This document shows positions 1-8,831 of a stretch of 64,000 nt of DNA, in pieces (position 1 is the first letter of the stretch; each line of letters begins with the position of its first letter). The notes beneath the pieces are model-generated. The model saw nothing but the letters and a program-made list of their open reading frames with translations. It was not told the origin of the DNA and ran no database searches. The translations under genes were made by a program, and so were the position numbers. Origin of the DNA: Streptomyces flaveus (GTDB lineage Bacteria; Actinomycetota; Actinomycetes; Streptomycetales; Streptomycetaceae); contig NZ_BMPQ01000005.1 in NCBI RefSeq assembly GCF_014647675.1, positions 422,716 to 486,715 of the forward strand. The letters run 5' to 3'.

Positions 1-40
1 TTCACGTGAAACAGCGCCCCCACTCACGTACGCGAAACGA

Positions 41-3000
41 TCAGTTCGTGCCGATCCGCGCCAGCAGGTCCACGATCCTGCTCTGCACCTCGCTGCTCGT
101 CGAGCGTTCGGCGAGGAATAGGACCGTCTCCCCCGCGGCCAGGCGCGGGAGCTCGGACTGGTCGACGGCGGCGGTGTAGACGACGAGCGGGGTGCGGTTC
201 AGCTGGCCGTTCGCGCGCAGCCAGTCGACGATTCCGGCACGACGGCGGCGTACCTGCATCAGGTCCATCACCACGAGGTTCGGCCGCATCTGCCCGGCCA
301 GAGTGACGGCATCCGCGTCGGACGAAGCCCGCGCGACCTGCATCCCGCGCCGCTCCAGCGACGCGGTCAACGCCAGTGCGATCTCCGCATGCTCCTCGAT
401 GAGCAGCACACGTGGCGGATGCTGCTCGCTGTCGCGGGGCGCCAGCGCCTTCAGGAGTACGGCAGGGTCGGCGCCGTACGCCGCCTCGCGCGTCGCCTGT
501 CCGAGTCCCGCCGTCACGAGCACCGGAACCTCGGCGGCGACGGCGGCTGTACGCAGCGACTGGAGCGCCGTACGCGTGATGGGACCGGTCAGCGGGTCGA
601 CGAACAGCGCGGCCGGGAACGCGGCGATCTGCGCGTCCACCTCCTCGCGCGAGTGCACGATCACCGGCCGGTAACCGCGGTCGCTCAGCGCCTGCTGGGT
701 ACCGACGTCCGGCGCGGGCCAGACCAGCAGCCGACGCGGGTTGTCCAGGGGCTCCGGGGGCAGCTCGTCGTCCATCGGCTGCGGCAGGGGCTGGTTCGCG
801 ACCTCGACCGCGCCGCCGGGGCCGTCGAGCGGCTCGGGCCCCTCGGCGGCGTTCTCGTCCGGTGCTCCTATGGCGTACGAGCGGCCGGGGCCCTCGGTGG
901 CGTCAGCCGGCCGGGGCTCGGGCGCGGTCGGCTGGGGCTGGGTCGCGGTCGGCTGGGGGTGCGGGCGGGCCGCCGTCTCCGGGTGCTCGGCGGCGGGGGC
1001 GGGCTCGGGAATGGCTTCGTTACGGGTGCCGAGCTTGCGGCGGCGGCCGGAGCCATTGGTCGCGTGGGGAGGAGGGGTCGGGGCCTGCGGTTGGGATTGG
1101 GATTGGGGCTGAGCTTGCCGCTGGGGTTGCTGCTGAGCCTGGGGCTGTGGCTGGAGAGCCCCCAGGGGCGTGGGCTGGTTCGGCTGGGGCTGCTGGGCGT
1201 CGCTCATACGGCGGCCGAAGGGGACGCCCTGCCCGAGCGTGCGGACGCTGATGGCGCGGCCCTGGGTGGAGTTGGGGTCCACGGGGGGCGCGGCGGCAGC
1301 GGGCGCCGCGGGAGGTGGGGCTTCGGCGGGGAGGGGCTGGGCTGTGCGGGGCGCGTCCGCTTCTGCCGGGGCCTGGGGTGTGGCGGGGGCTGCGGCCTGG
1401 GGAGCCGGGAGCTCGGCCATACCCGGCCAGGACTGGGACTGGGGCTGCTGAGGGCTCGGAGCCGCCATGGGCTGAGGCTGAGGCTGGGGTTGCGACTGAG
1501 GCGGGCCGTTCTGCGCGACGGCGGTGCCCTGAGGCGACGTACCCGCAGCGGGGATACCGCCCGCGGGCGTGGTCGCGGCAGCGGCCTCCGCAGGAATCCC
1601 CTGCGGAGGTACGCCCTGCGCCGGGACCACCGGCTGCGGCATGCCCTGCCCGACAGTCCCCGGAACGGCAACGCTCTGACCGGGAGTTCCCTGTTCCGGG
1701 AGACCTTGCGCGGCAACGGGCTGTCCGGGAACACCCTGCGAAGCGTCACCTTGCGCGGGAATCCCCTGAGCGGGAGTGAGCTGTGCGGGAGCCCCTTGAG
1801 CCACCGCCTGCGCGGGCGCCATCTGCCCGGGAACACCTTGCCCCGCCCCCGTGGCATCCCCCTGCCGAGCCCGCCGCCGCCCGGTGGGCGCCGACACCGG
1901 ATGCGGCTGTGGCGGAGTGTGATCCTCAGCCGGGTCGTGCAGGGCCACATCATGACGACCGTCATCGGCCTGCCTGTGACCGACCTGCCCGTGACCGACC
2001 TGGACCTGACCGGTCTGCCCATGGGCCTGCTGCGCGGCGTACTGCTGAGCGGCGTACTCAGACCCACGGTCCGCCTCCGCCGGCGGCAGCGCGAACACCG
2101 AGCGCGGCTCGGCCTCCTGAGCGGCCTGGCGCTCGGCTGCCGCGGCCAGCGCACGCCGACGCCGCCCGGTCGGCTGGCCGGTCTGCTGACCGGCTCCGTC
2201 ACCGCCCTGACCCATCGGCAGCGCTGCCGGCAGCGCTTGCCTCTCACCGCCGAGCTGCCGCGCACGCTGCCCCTCGGGCACGGGCACGCCCTGCGGAGGC
2301 ACTGTCGGCCCGAGCCCGGTGGCCGCGGCACCCGCGGCATGCTCGGCCGCGGTCACGACCGCACCCTCGGCAACCCCGCCGCCGCTTTCCGCGGGACTCG
2401 GCCGCCCTCGCCGCCGCCCGGTCCCCCCGGACGCGAGGGCACCCTCACCGGTCCCCTGCGCCGGAACGGGCACCTGCGGCACCTGCGACTCATCCGCCGC
2501 GGCCCGCCTGCGCCGCCGCCCGGTGGGCGCGGCCGCCCCGGTCTCCGTCCCCGCCCCCGTCTCGGCCGAGGGCGTGACCTCGCTCTCCAGGAAGGCGTCC
2601 ACCGAGGCCCGCCGAGCCCGCCGCCGCCCGCCACCCGCCTGCGCGGGGGCCTGCTCGCGCAGCGCGACCGCGGAACCGGGCCCACCCTCCGCCGAGGCAG
2701 CCGAGGCACCCGAGCCCGCAGCCACATCCGTACCAGCCGCCTCCAAACCAAGAGCCGGCACCGGAGCCTGAGCGGAAACCGCCCCGGCCCCACCCCCGAT
2801 GGGCACCTCGAGCACGAACGCACTGCCGCTCATCCCCGGCACCTCATGCGTCTGCAGCACTCCACCGTGCGCCCGCACGATCCCGCGCACGATCGGCTCG
2901 TGCACCGGGTCTCCCCCGGCGTACGGCCCCCGCACTTCGATCCGTACGACCTCGCCGCGCTGGGCCGCCGCCACGACGACCGTGTTGTCCATGTAGCCAC

Positions 3001-4447
3001 CGGCCGAGACCGGCGCGTTGCCCGTCGAGTCGACGCCCGCGACGTCCGCAACGAGGTGCGCGAGCGCGGTCGCGAGCCGCTGCGGGTCGACCTCGGCCTC
3101 GATGGGCGGCGCGTGCACGGCGAACTGCACCCGCCCGGGCCCGATCAGCTCGACGGCTCCGTCGACACCGGCCGCGACGACCGCGTCGAGCATGACCTTC
3201 GTCCGTACGACGTCCTCGGCCCCGGCGTCGAGCCGCTGGAAACCGAGCACGTTGTCGATGAGTGTGGTGATCCGGGAGTAGCCGGCCGAGAGGTGGTGCA
3301 GTACCTGGTTGGCCTCGGGCCACAGCTGTCCGGCGTCGTCGGCGGCGAGGGCGGACAGGTCGCCGCGCAGCTGGTCGAGCGGGCCGCGCAGGGACCGCCC
3401 GAGCACGGCGAGCAACTGCTCGTGCCGCGCGGCCAGCGCCTCGTAACGGTCCTTCTCCCGCTCGGCGAGCGCCGCGTACCGGTCGTCGCCCGCGGCCAGC
3501 TCCTCCTCGTGCGCCTCTCTCAGCCCGGCGAGTTCCCGGCCGTGCTCGTCCCGGAGCGAGTTCAGCGCCGCGGCATGCTCTTCGGCGGCCCGGGCGAGCT
3601 CCTCCTGGTGCTGCTTGGCCGCCGCGTCCTTCTCCTCGACGAGAGCGTCGTACGCCCGCCGGTCGGTGAAGGTCATCACCGCGCCGACGAGCTGGTCCCC
3701 GTCCCGTACGGGCGCGGTCGTCAGGTCGACGGGTACCTGGTCGCCGCTCTTGGACCACACCACCTGCCCGCGCACCCGGTGCTTGCGCCCCGAGCGCAGC
3801 GTGTCGGCGAGCGGCGACTCCTCGTACGGGAAGGGCGTGCCGTCGGCGCGCGAGTGCAGCATCAGCGGATGCAGTTCCTGCCCGCCCAGGTCGCTGGCCC
3901 GGAAGCCGAGTATCTGCGCGGCGGCCGGATTGACGAGGACGACCCGCCCCTCCGTGTCGGTGCCCACCACGCCCTCGGCGGCGGCCCGCAGAATCATCTC
4001 CGTCTGCCTCTGCGAACGCGCGAGTTCGGCCTCGGTGTCGACGGTGCCGGAGAGGTCGCGTACGACGAGCATCAGCAGCTCATCGCTGGTGTAGCCGGAA
4101 CTGTCGTACGCCTGGTGGCCGTTCTCGAGATTCGCGCTCGTGACCTCGACCGGGAACTCGCTGCTGTCGGTACGCCGGGCCATCATCCGCCGCGGCTTGG
4201 TCCGCCCACGCGGGTCGATGCTTTCGGGCCGGCGCATGGAACCGGGGATCAGCCGGGAGTCGAACTCGGGCAGCAGATCGAGCAGCCCGCGCCCCACCAG
4301 AGCGGTGCCCGGGGCTTCGAAGGCTTCCAGGGCGATGGTGTTGGCATTGACGACGGTCCCATTGGCGTTGACCAGCACCAACGCATCGGGAAGCGCGTCC
4401 AATATGGCTGCGAGGCGAGCAGCGCCTCGGGATGGCCTGCTGCTCAC
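41..4447 (-). CDS. PAS-domain pseudo-histidine kinase with tandem receiver-like domains
   Basis: The 1468-residue protein has two PAS domains (about 12-110 and 150-270), a coiled coil (about 270-345), a dimerisation-like helix pair, a degenerate HATPase-like region (about 430-560), some 650 residues of low-complexity Arg-run and Gln/Pro/Ala-rich sequence, and two receiver-like domains (about 1235-1335 and 1344-1468). The helix that should carry the phosphoacceptor His reads LGRSLRGPL, with no His, and the ATPase region has no clear N-box, so catalysis looks lost. The last receiver keeps a candidate Asp (VVMDLM) but lacks the usual Lys-Pro. No transmembrane segment is visible, so it is probably cytoplasmic. 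I infer a sensory scaffold rather than an active kinase. The many GRRRR-type runs could bind nucleic acid or membranes, but nothing shows this. Confidence 0.85.
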   Translation of the reverse strand: MSSRPSRGAARLAAILDALPDALVLVNANGTVVNANTIALEAFEAPGTALVGRGLLDLLPEFDSRLIPGSMRRPESIDPRGRTKPRRMMARRTDSSEFPVEVTSANLENGHQAYDSSGYTSDELLMLVVRDLSGTVDTEAELARSQRQTEMILRAAAEGVVGTDTEGRVVLVNPAAAQILGFRASDLGGQELHPLMLHSRADGTPFPYEESPLADTLRSGRKHRVRGQVVWSKSGDQVPVDLTTAPVRDGDQLVGAVMTFTDRRAYDALVEEKDAAAKQHQEELARAAEEHAAALNSLRDEHGRELAGLREAHEEELAAGDDRYAALAEREKDRYEALAARHEQLLAVLGRSLRGPLDQLRGDLSALAADDAGQLWPEANQVLHHLSAGYSRITTLIDNVLGFQRLDAGAEDVVRTKVMLDAVVAAGVDGAVELIGPGRVQFAVHAPPIEAEVDPQRLATALAHLVADVAGVDSTGNAPVSAGGYMDNTVVVAAAQRGEVVRIEVRGPYAGGDPVHEPIVRGIVRAHGGVLQTHEVPGMSGSAFVLEVPIGGGAGAVSAQAPVPALGLEAAGTDVAAGSGASAASAEGGPGSAVALREQAPAQAGGGRRRARRASVDAFLESEVTPSAETGAGTETGAAAPTGRRRRRAAADESQVPQVPVPAQGTGEGALASGGTGRRRGRPSPAESGGGVAEGAVVTAAEHAAGAAATGLGPTVPPQGVPVPEGQRARQLGGERQALPAALPMGQGGDGAGQQTGQPTGRRRRALAAAAERQAAQEAEPRSVFALPPAEADRGSEYAAQQYAAQQAHGQTGQVQVGHGQVGHRQADDGRHDVALHDPAEDHTPPQPHPVSAPTGRRRARQGDATGAGQGVPGQMAPAQAVAQGAPAQLTPAQGIPAQGDASQGVPGQPVAAQGLPEQGTPGQSVAVPGTVGQGMPQPVVPAQGVPPQGIPAEAAAATTPAGGIPAAGTSPQGTAVAQNGPPQSQPQPQPQPMAAPSPQQPQSQSWPGMAELPAPQAAAPATPQAPAEADAPRTAQPLPAEAPPPAAPAAAAPPVDPNSTQGRAISVRTLGQGVPFGRRMSDAQQPQPNQPTPLGALQPQPQAQQQPQRQAQPQSQSQPQAPTPPPHATNGSGRRRKLGTRNEAIPEPAPAAEHPETAARPHPQPTATQPQPTAPEPRPADATEGPGRSYAIGAPDENAAEGPEPLDGPGGAVEVANQPLPQPMDDELPPEPLDNPRRLLVWPAPDVGTQQALSDRGYRPVIVHSREEVDAQIAAFPAALFVDPLTGPITRTALQSLRTAAVAAEVPVLVTAGLGQATREAAYGADPAVLLKALAPRDSEQHPPRVLLIEEHAEIALALTASLERRGMQVARASSDADAVTLAGQMRPNLVVMDLMQVRRRRAGIVDWLRANGQLNRTPLVVYTAAVDQSELPRLAAGETVLFLAERSTSSEVQSRIVDLLARIGTN

Positions 4448-4680
4448 GAGACGCTTCCTCCCTGTTACCGCATCTTGCCGACCGCGGAGGCCATCTTGCC
4501 AACCGGTCCGCCACGTGTCACGAGAGGGAGTCTACGGGCAGAGGTTGCGCTCGCGACGCCGGATGAGAGGGAGGTCGCACGCAGAAGACAAGTAGAGAAG
4601 ACGCAGAAGCTGTGACCTCCCCCTTTAACTCCGGCTCATCAACCCTCCTCTTCAGCCCTCGCCCTTCAGCAGGGGGCGAC

Positions 4681-5130
4681 TCAGGAACCGAGCTTCGGAA
4701 GCAGGGGCACCATGGCGTTCCACCGCGCGATCTCACACCCGTCACCGCGCCCGTACGTGGCGTGGACGGGCCGCCCGGCCCACGTACCCGTGACGTGAGC
4801 GGTGGCCGGACCGCCGTACTGCATCGTGCACATCTCCCCGGGCTCGACGGGCGCGAACGGGTCCTCACCCCAGCCCGTCCGTCTGTCCAGCCGCTCGCAG
4901 GCGCCCTCGGCGTCGGGATGACTGCCACCCTCCGGATGACACTCCAGCTCGTACGTCCCATCCAGCCCGTCCCCCGCGTCGCTGACCGTCACGGTGAGGC
5001 GATCGCTGTCGGAGGCCGGCGGCGGCACAAGGGGAAACGGTTCGGCGTACGCGGCCGGGGGCGTCGCAGCGAGCACGGCGAGGGAAGCCGTGGCGGAGGC
5101 GGCTGCGGTGAGGGTGAGACGGCGGAACAT
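4681..5130 (-). CDS. Streptomyces subtilisin inhibitor (SSI) family protein
   Basis: A secreted proteinase inhibitor of about 149 residues. I start it at the ATG at 5130 (MFRRLT), because this gives a normal signal peptide (basic N-terminus, Ala-rich core, AYAEP cleavage-like site). An upstream in-frame ATG would only add a Pro-rich tail. The mature part has the SSI signature CHPEGGSHPDAEGAC, the reactive loop MCTMQYGG and a final Cys, giving the four cysteines of the two SSI disulfides. By alignment with classical SSI (MCPMVY), P1 is Met and P2 is Thr instead of Pro. In Streptomyces such proteins control extracellular subtilisin-like and transglutaminase-activating proteases. It is monocistronic, about 260 bp before the tRNA. 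Confidence 0.93.
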   Translation of the reverse strand: MFRRLTLTAAASATASLAVLAATPPAAYAEPFPLVPPPASDSDRLTVTVSDAGDGLDGTYELECHPEGGSHPDAEGACERLDRRTGWGEDPFAPVEPGEMCTMQYGGPATAHVTGTWAGRPVHATYGRGDGCEIARWNAMVPLLPKLGS

Positions 5131-5387
5131 GGGGGGCTCCACGGGGTTCGGGGCGGGTTGCGGGCGGTGGGCGGTCTGCGGTCGGTCCACGGTCGATCTG
5201 TGGTCGGATCGCTGGTCCGGGGCGCAGGCCCACCCCTTTAACGCTGCCCGTCCCGGGACGTTGCGTCGCGTTACGCCTTTGCTCTTCGCCCTTTCCGCCT
5301 AGTACCGTGGGGGGCGATTGGTGACACCCCACTGGGCTGTGTCATCATCTGCACGCATCCACTCGCGCTCGCGCGGGCGGCTGTGCT

Positions 5388-5478
5388 GGAGGCGTCGCCT
5401 AGTCCGGTCTATGGCGCCGCACTGCTAATGCGGTTTGGGACTTCAATCCCATCGAGGGTTCAAATCCCTCCGCCTCCG
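5388..5478 (+). tRNA. tRNA-Ser (anticodon GCU)
   Basis: The acceptor stem GGAGGCG pairs with CGCCTCC (5471-5477), followed by discriminator G and an encoded CCA (5479-5481). The anticodon loop is CTGCTAA and the T-loop is GGTTCAAATCC. A long variable arm makes it a class II tRNA. Its 3' half is the integration target of element A, and the gene is intact on this side. Confidence 0.97.
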
Positions 5479-5480
5479 CC
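5420..5480 (+). repeat. att site of element A at the tRNA (attL-side, 61-bp direct repeat)
   Basis: The 61 bases from the anticodon arm to the CC of the tRNA-Ser 3' end recur exactly at 25556-25616. The match stops sharply on both sides. This is the classical footprint of tyrosine-integrase insertion into a tRNA 3' end, with the tRNA rebuilt by the element. Confidence 0.95.
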
Positions 5481-5487
5481 ATCTGAC

Positions 5488-5521
5488 CAGGGAGTTCATG
5501 CCAATCGGCGTGGGCTCCCTG
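5488..5521. terminator. Hairpin after tRNA-Ser / integrase
   Basis: The inverted repeat CAGGGAG ... CTCCCTG (5488-5494 and 5515-5521) lies between the tRNA and the convergent integrase. It could terminate either transcript. There is no T-run, so support is moderate. Confidence 0.45.
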
Positions 5522-5541
5522 AGTTGCTTTCTGAGCCACTT

Positions 5542-7050
5542 TTAGCCCCCAGATGGCACGGTGTTGGCACCAACGGCTGAAAGGCGATTCTGACGCGGGA
5601 TAAACGCCGAGATCTTCCGCGTGGCGTCCTCCGCCATCTCCTCGGCAACGACCGCATAGACGTCCTTCGTGAAGCTCACCGAAGCGTGGCCGAGCACCTC
5701 ACTCACGAACTTGTCGTCCACCCCCGCAGCGATCAGCATCGTCGCCGCACCGTGGCGAAGATCATGGAAGCGGATAGGCGGGAGCGTCAGCCTCAGCGCC
5801 ACCTCGACGGCCGCCTCAGCCGTCCGGTACTTCCGGGCGATCCGCTCGACTGGCCAACCCTCCTTGCCCTTCGCGCGGATGTTCGCGTACCGCTCGAGCA
5901 GGATCCGGAACCGGCTCGATAGGTACTCCGCCTTTAGCGCCGAGCCGTCCTCGTAACAGAACACGCGACCGGCGTCCTGGTACGCCTCACCCCACGCCAG
6001 CCGCTCCTCAAGCTTCCGCTTGCGCCAGGCCTTGAAGACGCGGACCGTCTCGTCGTCGAGCGGGATCTGCCGGTATCCCGCTTCGGTCTTGGTGTCGTCG
6101 AGCTCGTCGTCCGACTGCGCCTGAAGGACGTGCAGGCGCCGGCGTTCGAGGCTGAGGTCTTGCTCCTCGGCTCCGACCAGCTCGCCGCGGCGCGGCCCGT
6201 AGTACGCGTCCAAGTGGAAGGCCGGGTAAAGGCGTTCCTCGGAGGCCTCCGCGAAGTCGAGGAACGCGCCGCACTGGTCGGACGACCAGACCATGACCTT
6301 CGCCGGAACGGTGCCGGTCTTCTCCCACTGCTCGACGCGCTCTGCCGTCCACAGCAGGGGCTTCGCGCGGCCCTGCTTACGCTTGCCACCCTTCGACCGC
6401 CAGACCCCGTCAGCCGGGTTGTCCTGCCGGATCTTCGACAGCTTCGACGCATCCGTCAGCGCACCATGCAGCACCGCGTGAACGCGCCGAATGCGGGATT
6501 CAGAGATGGGGCGGGTGTGCAGGCGCCGGCCGTCGCGGGTAGCGCGGGCGTCCTTCAGGCGGCGCAGGATCTCCGACCGGTCGCCCTGCTCGTCGGGCCG
6601 GTTGAGCTTCCGCATGGCCGCGTACAGCTCGCGGAAGTGCTCGTCAGTGAGGTCGACGACCTTGATGTGCCCGAGCCCCGGCTTGCCGTACAGGTCGATG
6701 GCCTCGCGCTCGGCGTCGAGCGTGCTCTTCTTCAGACCCTCGCCCGTCTCGGCCTCCGACCTCCGCCAGGCGTAACGGCGCTCGAGGTACTCGCCGAACG
6801 TGGTCTTCCGCTCGTCGTGCGCCTTCGGGCTCGCGGCCGTGCCGAGCACCTTGCCGAGCTCGACCTTGCACTCGCGCTCGGTGTCGTACGGGCCGATGCG
6901 GGGTTGCCGGCGCTTCCCGTCGGCGGACTTCGGCGCCTCGTACCGGGCGTACCAGCCGCCGTGCCCCTTCTTGCTGATGTCCGGGCACTTCCTGCCGAGC
7001 AGCTTCTTGGTCTCCGGGTCACGGCATGAGCACGCCTTGTACGGCTTCAC
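5542..7050 (-). CDS. int: Tyrosine recombinase (integrase) of element A
   Basis: The 502-residue site-specific recombinase should integrate and excise element A at tRNA-Ser. The N-terminus has a Cys-containing segment (C7, C9, C22) and an AP2-like arm-binding region, then a SAM-like core-binding domain (about 85-200). The catalytic domain keeps the whole active site: R287 (GPRRGE), H429-x-x-R432 (FHDLRHGAA), H455 (LGHAS) and Y465 (KDVYAV). The GTG start overlaps the stop of the upstream XRE gene by 4 bp, so the two are translationally coupled. Its 3' end points at the att site 60 bp away, the standard AICE layout. Confidence 0.97.
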   Translation of the reverse strand: MKPYKACSCRDPETKKLLGRKCPDISKKGHGGWYARYEAPKSADGKRRQPRIGPYDTERECKVELGKVLGTAASPKAHDERKTTFGEYLERRYAWRRSEAETGEGLKKSTLDAEREAIDLYGKPGLGHIKVVDLTDEHFRELYAAMRKLNRPDEQGDRSEILRRLKDARATRDGRRLHTRPISESRIRRVHAVLHGALTDASKLSKIRQDNPADGVWRSKGGKRKQGRAKPLLWTAERVEQWEKTGTVPAKVMVWSSDQCGAFLDFAEASEERLYPAFHLDAYYGPRRGELVGAEEQDLSLERRRLHVLQAQSDDELDDTKTEAGYRQIPLDDETVRVFKAWRKRKLEERLAWGEAYQDAGRVFCYEDGSALKAEYLSSRFRILLERYANIRAKGKEGWPVERIARKYRTAEAAVEVALRLTLPPIRFHDLRHGAATMLIAAGVDDKFVSEVLGHASVSFTKDVYAVVAEEMAEDATRKISAFIPRQNRLSAVGANTVPSGG

Positions 7051-7874
7051 TCCTTCTCCCCCTCGGTGTCGTCCTTCTGGCTCTCGGGTAGCGGCTCACC
7101 AGCAATGCGATACACCTCGCGAATTGCCTCGCTGAGGCTGATGCGCTTGTTGCGTGACACCGTCTGGGCCAGCTCGTCCAGCGTCGTGCTTTCGAAGGTC
7201 TCCGGCTCGATGTAGGCGGACTCCAGCCCGAGCCGCGGCGGCGTGAGCCCGCGGTCTCTCATCTCCGACCGGATGGCCATGAGCGCTTCCTCCGCGTTGC
7301 GCATGGTGTCCTTCGCGACCTGTACCCAGAGGTCGTCGACCGCGTCGGGATCGGCCTCGGCCCTGAACTTCTTCAGTTCCGGGTCCTTGGGGGCGATGAG
7401 GCTCATCAGCTTCCCGCGGTTGTCCCACCACTGCTTGATGAGCCGCTCATGCTCGCGGAACAGTCGGACCGGCTCGGCATCCTGCTTCTCATCCGTGCCG
7501 GTGACGGCCCCGGGGAACTGGTCGTCCTCCCCCGTGAACCACTTCAACGCCGCCCAGGTGTCCGTGTCCTCACCGGGAAGGACCTCGGTCGTGTCCGTAC
7601 GTCCGAGAGGGAACAGCAGCAGGACGGGCGGGATCTCCAGGGCGCGCGCCAGAACGAGGAGCTCCCCGATGGTGATCGTCTGACGTGTGCCCTTCTCCAG
7701 CTTGGCGATGACCGTACGGTCCAGCGGGAGCCCTAGGCCGGCGCACCGGTCGGCCAGAGCTTGGGCCGTGAGCTTCCCCCCGCGGGCGTCCCGCGACTGC
7801 GTCCGGTAGTACGCAACCCCCTGCCCTACCTGTTTGGCGATCTGTGCCGCCCACTCATTCGCGCTTAGTGCCAT
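7047..7874 (-). CDS. XRE-family helix-turn-helix regulator, cotranscribed with int
   Basis: A 275-residue protein with an N-terminal HTH (about 30-80: LTAQALADRC ... TRQTITIGEL) and a C-terminal alpha-helical part without a recognised domain. It sits directly upstream of int with a GTGA overlap and divergent from the xis promoter. That is the position of an element-maintenance repressor controlling int and xis. Family membership is seen in the sequence; the role is inferred. Confidence 0.82.
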   Translation of the reverse strand: MALSANEWAAQIAKQVGQGVAYYRTQSRDARGGKLTAQALADRCAGLGLPLDRTVIAKLEKGTRQTITIGELLVLARALEIPPVLLLFPLGRTDTTEVLPGEDTDTWAALKWFTGEDDQFPGAVTGTDEKQDAEPVRLFREHERLIKQWWDNRGKLMSLIAPKDPELKKFRAEADPDAVDDLWVQVAKDTMRNAEEALMAIRSEMRDRGLTPPRLGLESAYIEPETFESTTLDELAQTVSRNKRISLSEAIREVYRIAGEPLPESQKDDTEGEKE

Positions 7875-7903
7875 GACGGCACATTAATGCGTCGTGATGC
7901 GAC

Positions 7904-7932
7904 TTGACCACCCATGAGGCGACACCCATACT
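7904..7932 (+). promoter_or_regulatory. Candidate sigma70-type promoter for the xis/replication genes
   Basis: TTGACC (7904-7909), a 17-bp spacer, then CATACT (7927-7932). It lies in the 106-bp divergent region between the XRE gene and xis. Downstream is GAGGAGGG as ribosome binding site for the GTG at 7981. Confidence 0.5.
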
Positions 7933-7980
7933 GAGGCCAGCGATCGACCATGAAGGACGATCGAGGAGGGTTTGTCGACC

Positions 7981-8172
7981 GTGACAGCACAATTTCTGAC
8001 CAAGCCGCAGGCGGCGGAGCTCATCGGTGTCAGCGTGCGAACTCTGGAGCGGTGGGCGCGTGCGGGCATCGGCCCCACCCCCCGCAAGCACGGCCCCCGG
8101 CTTGTTCGGTACGACCGGGATGAAGCCCTGGGCTACCTCCGGACCGGCGAGCGCCAGGAGTCCGCGTCATGA
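7981..8172 (+). CDS. xis: Excisionase-like (Xis) MerR/HTH_17 DNA-binding protein
   Basis: A 63-residue winged-helix protein (FLTKPQAAELIGVS ... TLERWARAG) of the small excisionase type. A TTG at 7972 is in frame, but it sits one base after the GAGGAGGG ribosome binding site. The GTG at 7981 has normal spacing and is preferred. It overlaps the next gene by 4 bp (ATGA). Xis bends att DNA and tips the integrase toward excision; here it is transcribed away from int. Confidence 0.8.
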   Translation: MTAQFLTKPQAAELIGVSVRTLERWARAGIGPTPRKHGPRLVRYDRDEALGYLRTGERQESAS

Positions 8173-8513
8173 CCGCGTGGACTCGTGAGGCGATCGAGGC
8201 GCTTGGTCCGATCACCGACGTCCCCACGCTGGCGGCGATCCTCGACGTGCACAAGGACACCGTGTACGCGCAGATCCGTCGGGGCGAGTGGACCGCGACC
8301 CGCGTGCTCACGCTCGGCCGGAAGATCAAGATTCCGACGCGTGACCTGATCGCACTTCTGTACGCCCCGGAGCCTGCTCCGCAGGTCAGCCCCGCCGTGC
8401 CATCACAGTGCCAGCACGCCGCATATTCGCAGGTCACAGCTAACACACCGCATACCTCATGCGGTTGTATCCCTGCTCAATCGGCGGTGATTCGCCCCCT
8501 TCGGGGCACATGA
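8169..8513 (+). CDS. Small HTH DNA-binding protein
   Basis: A 114-residue protein. Residues about 12-65 (VPTLAAILDVHKDTVYAQIRRGEW ... KIPTRDLI region) form a second excisionase-like HTH; the C-terminal 45 residues look unstructured. It is coupled to the preceding xis-like gene by an ATGA overlap. It may be a second recombination directionality or replication-control factor. The 135 bp after it hold a GC-rich hairpin around 8520-8560 and no gene. Confidence 0.7.
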   Translation: MTAWTREAIEALGPITDVPTLAAILDVHKDTVYAQIRRGEWTATRVLTLGRKIKIPTRDLIALLYAPEPAPQVSPAVPSQCQHAAYSQVTANTPHTSCGCIPAQSAVIRPLRGT

Positions 8514-8648
8514 GACGACCCCTCTCGCGCCGGCATTACGAGTGCCGACGAGGGAGGGGCCCAACGCCCACGCATTCACGACGAAGCCCCGGCTCAACCG
8601 CCAAGCAGATCCGGGGCCCGTCACTACTCATATGGAGGACGTACGCCC

Positions 8649-8831
8649 ATGATGCCGTACTTCGCCGGTCGACGGCCCACCGAGAAAGCCGCGGTTGCTC
8701 GTACGCCGGACCATCCCGTACCGACGGCGCCCGTGATCGAGCTGCGCAGCCGGTTGTGCCGAGCGATTGCCGCGGCTGACGGGCATGGTACGAGGCTGCT
8801 CGCCGCGCACTTGGCCAGGGCCGCCGCGTGA
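8649..8831 (+). CDS. Small hypothetical protein preceding the primase
   Basis: 60 residues with no recognised domain. It is supported by GGAGG about 10 bases before the ATG, and by a 4-bp GTGA overlap with the primase gene, suggesting coupled translation. Amphipathic Ala/Arg-rich helices are predicted by eye (residues 28-58). Confidence 0.55.
   Translation: MMPYFAGRRPTEKAAVARTPDHPVPTAPVIELRSRLCRAIAAADGHGTRLLAAHLARAAA

Noticed and set aside
1500..2500. Periodic repeats that could suggest a CRISPR or VNTR array
   Set aside because: They are codon-level repeats of the AQGVPGQ-type low-complexity protein region, with no constant repeat-spacer structure. No CRISPR array is visible anywhere in the window.
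389..4615. Very long open frame on the plus strand opposite the pseudokinase gene
   Set aside because: It is a GC-bias shadow: Arg/Gly/Leu-rich composition, no domain, and the minus strand carries PAS and receiver domains.
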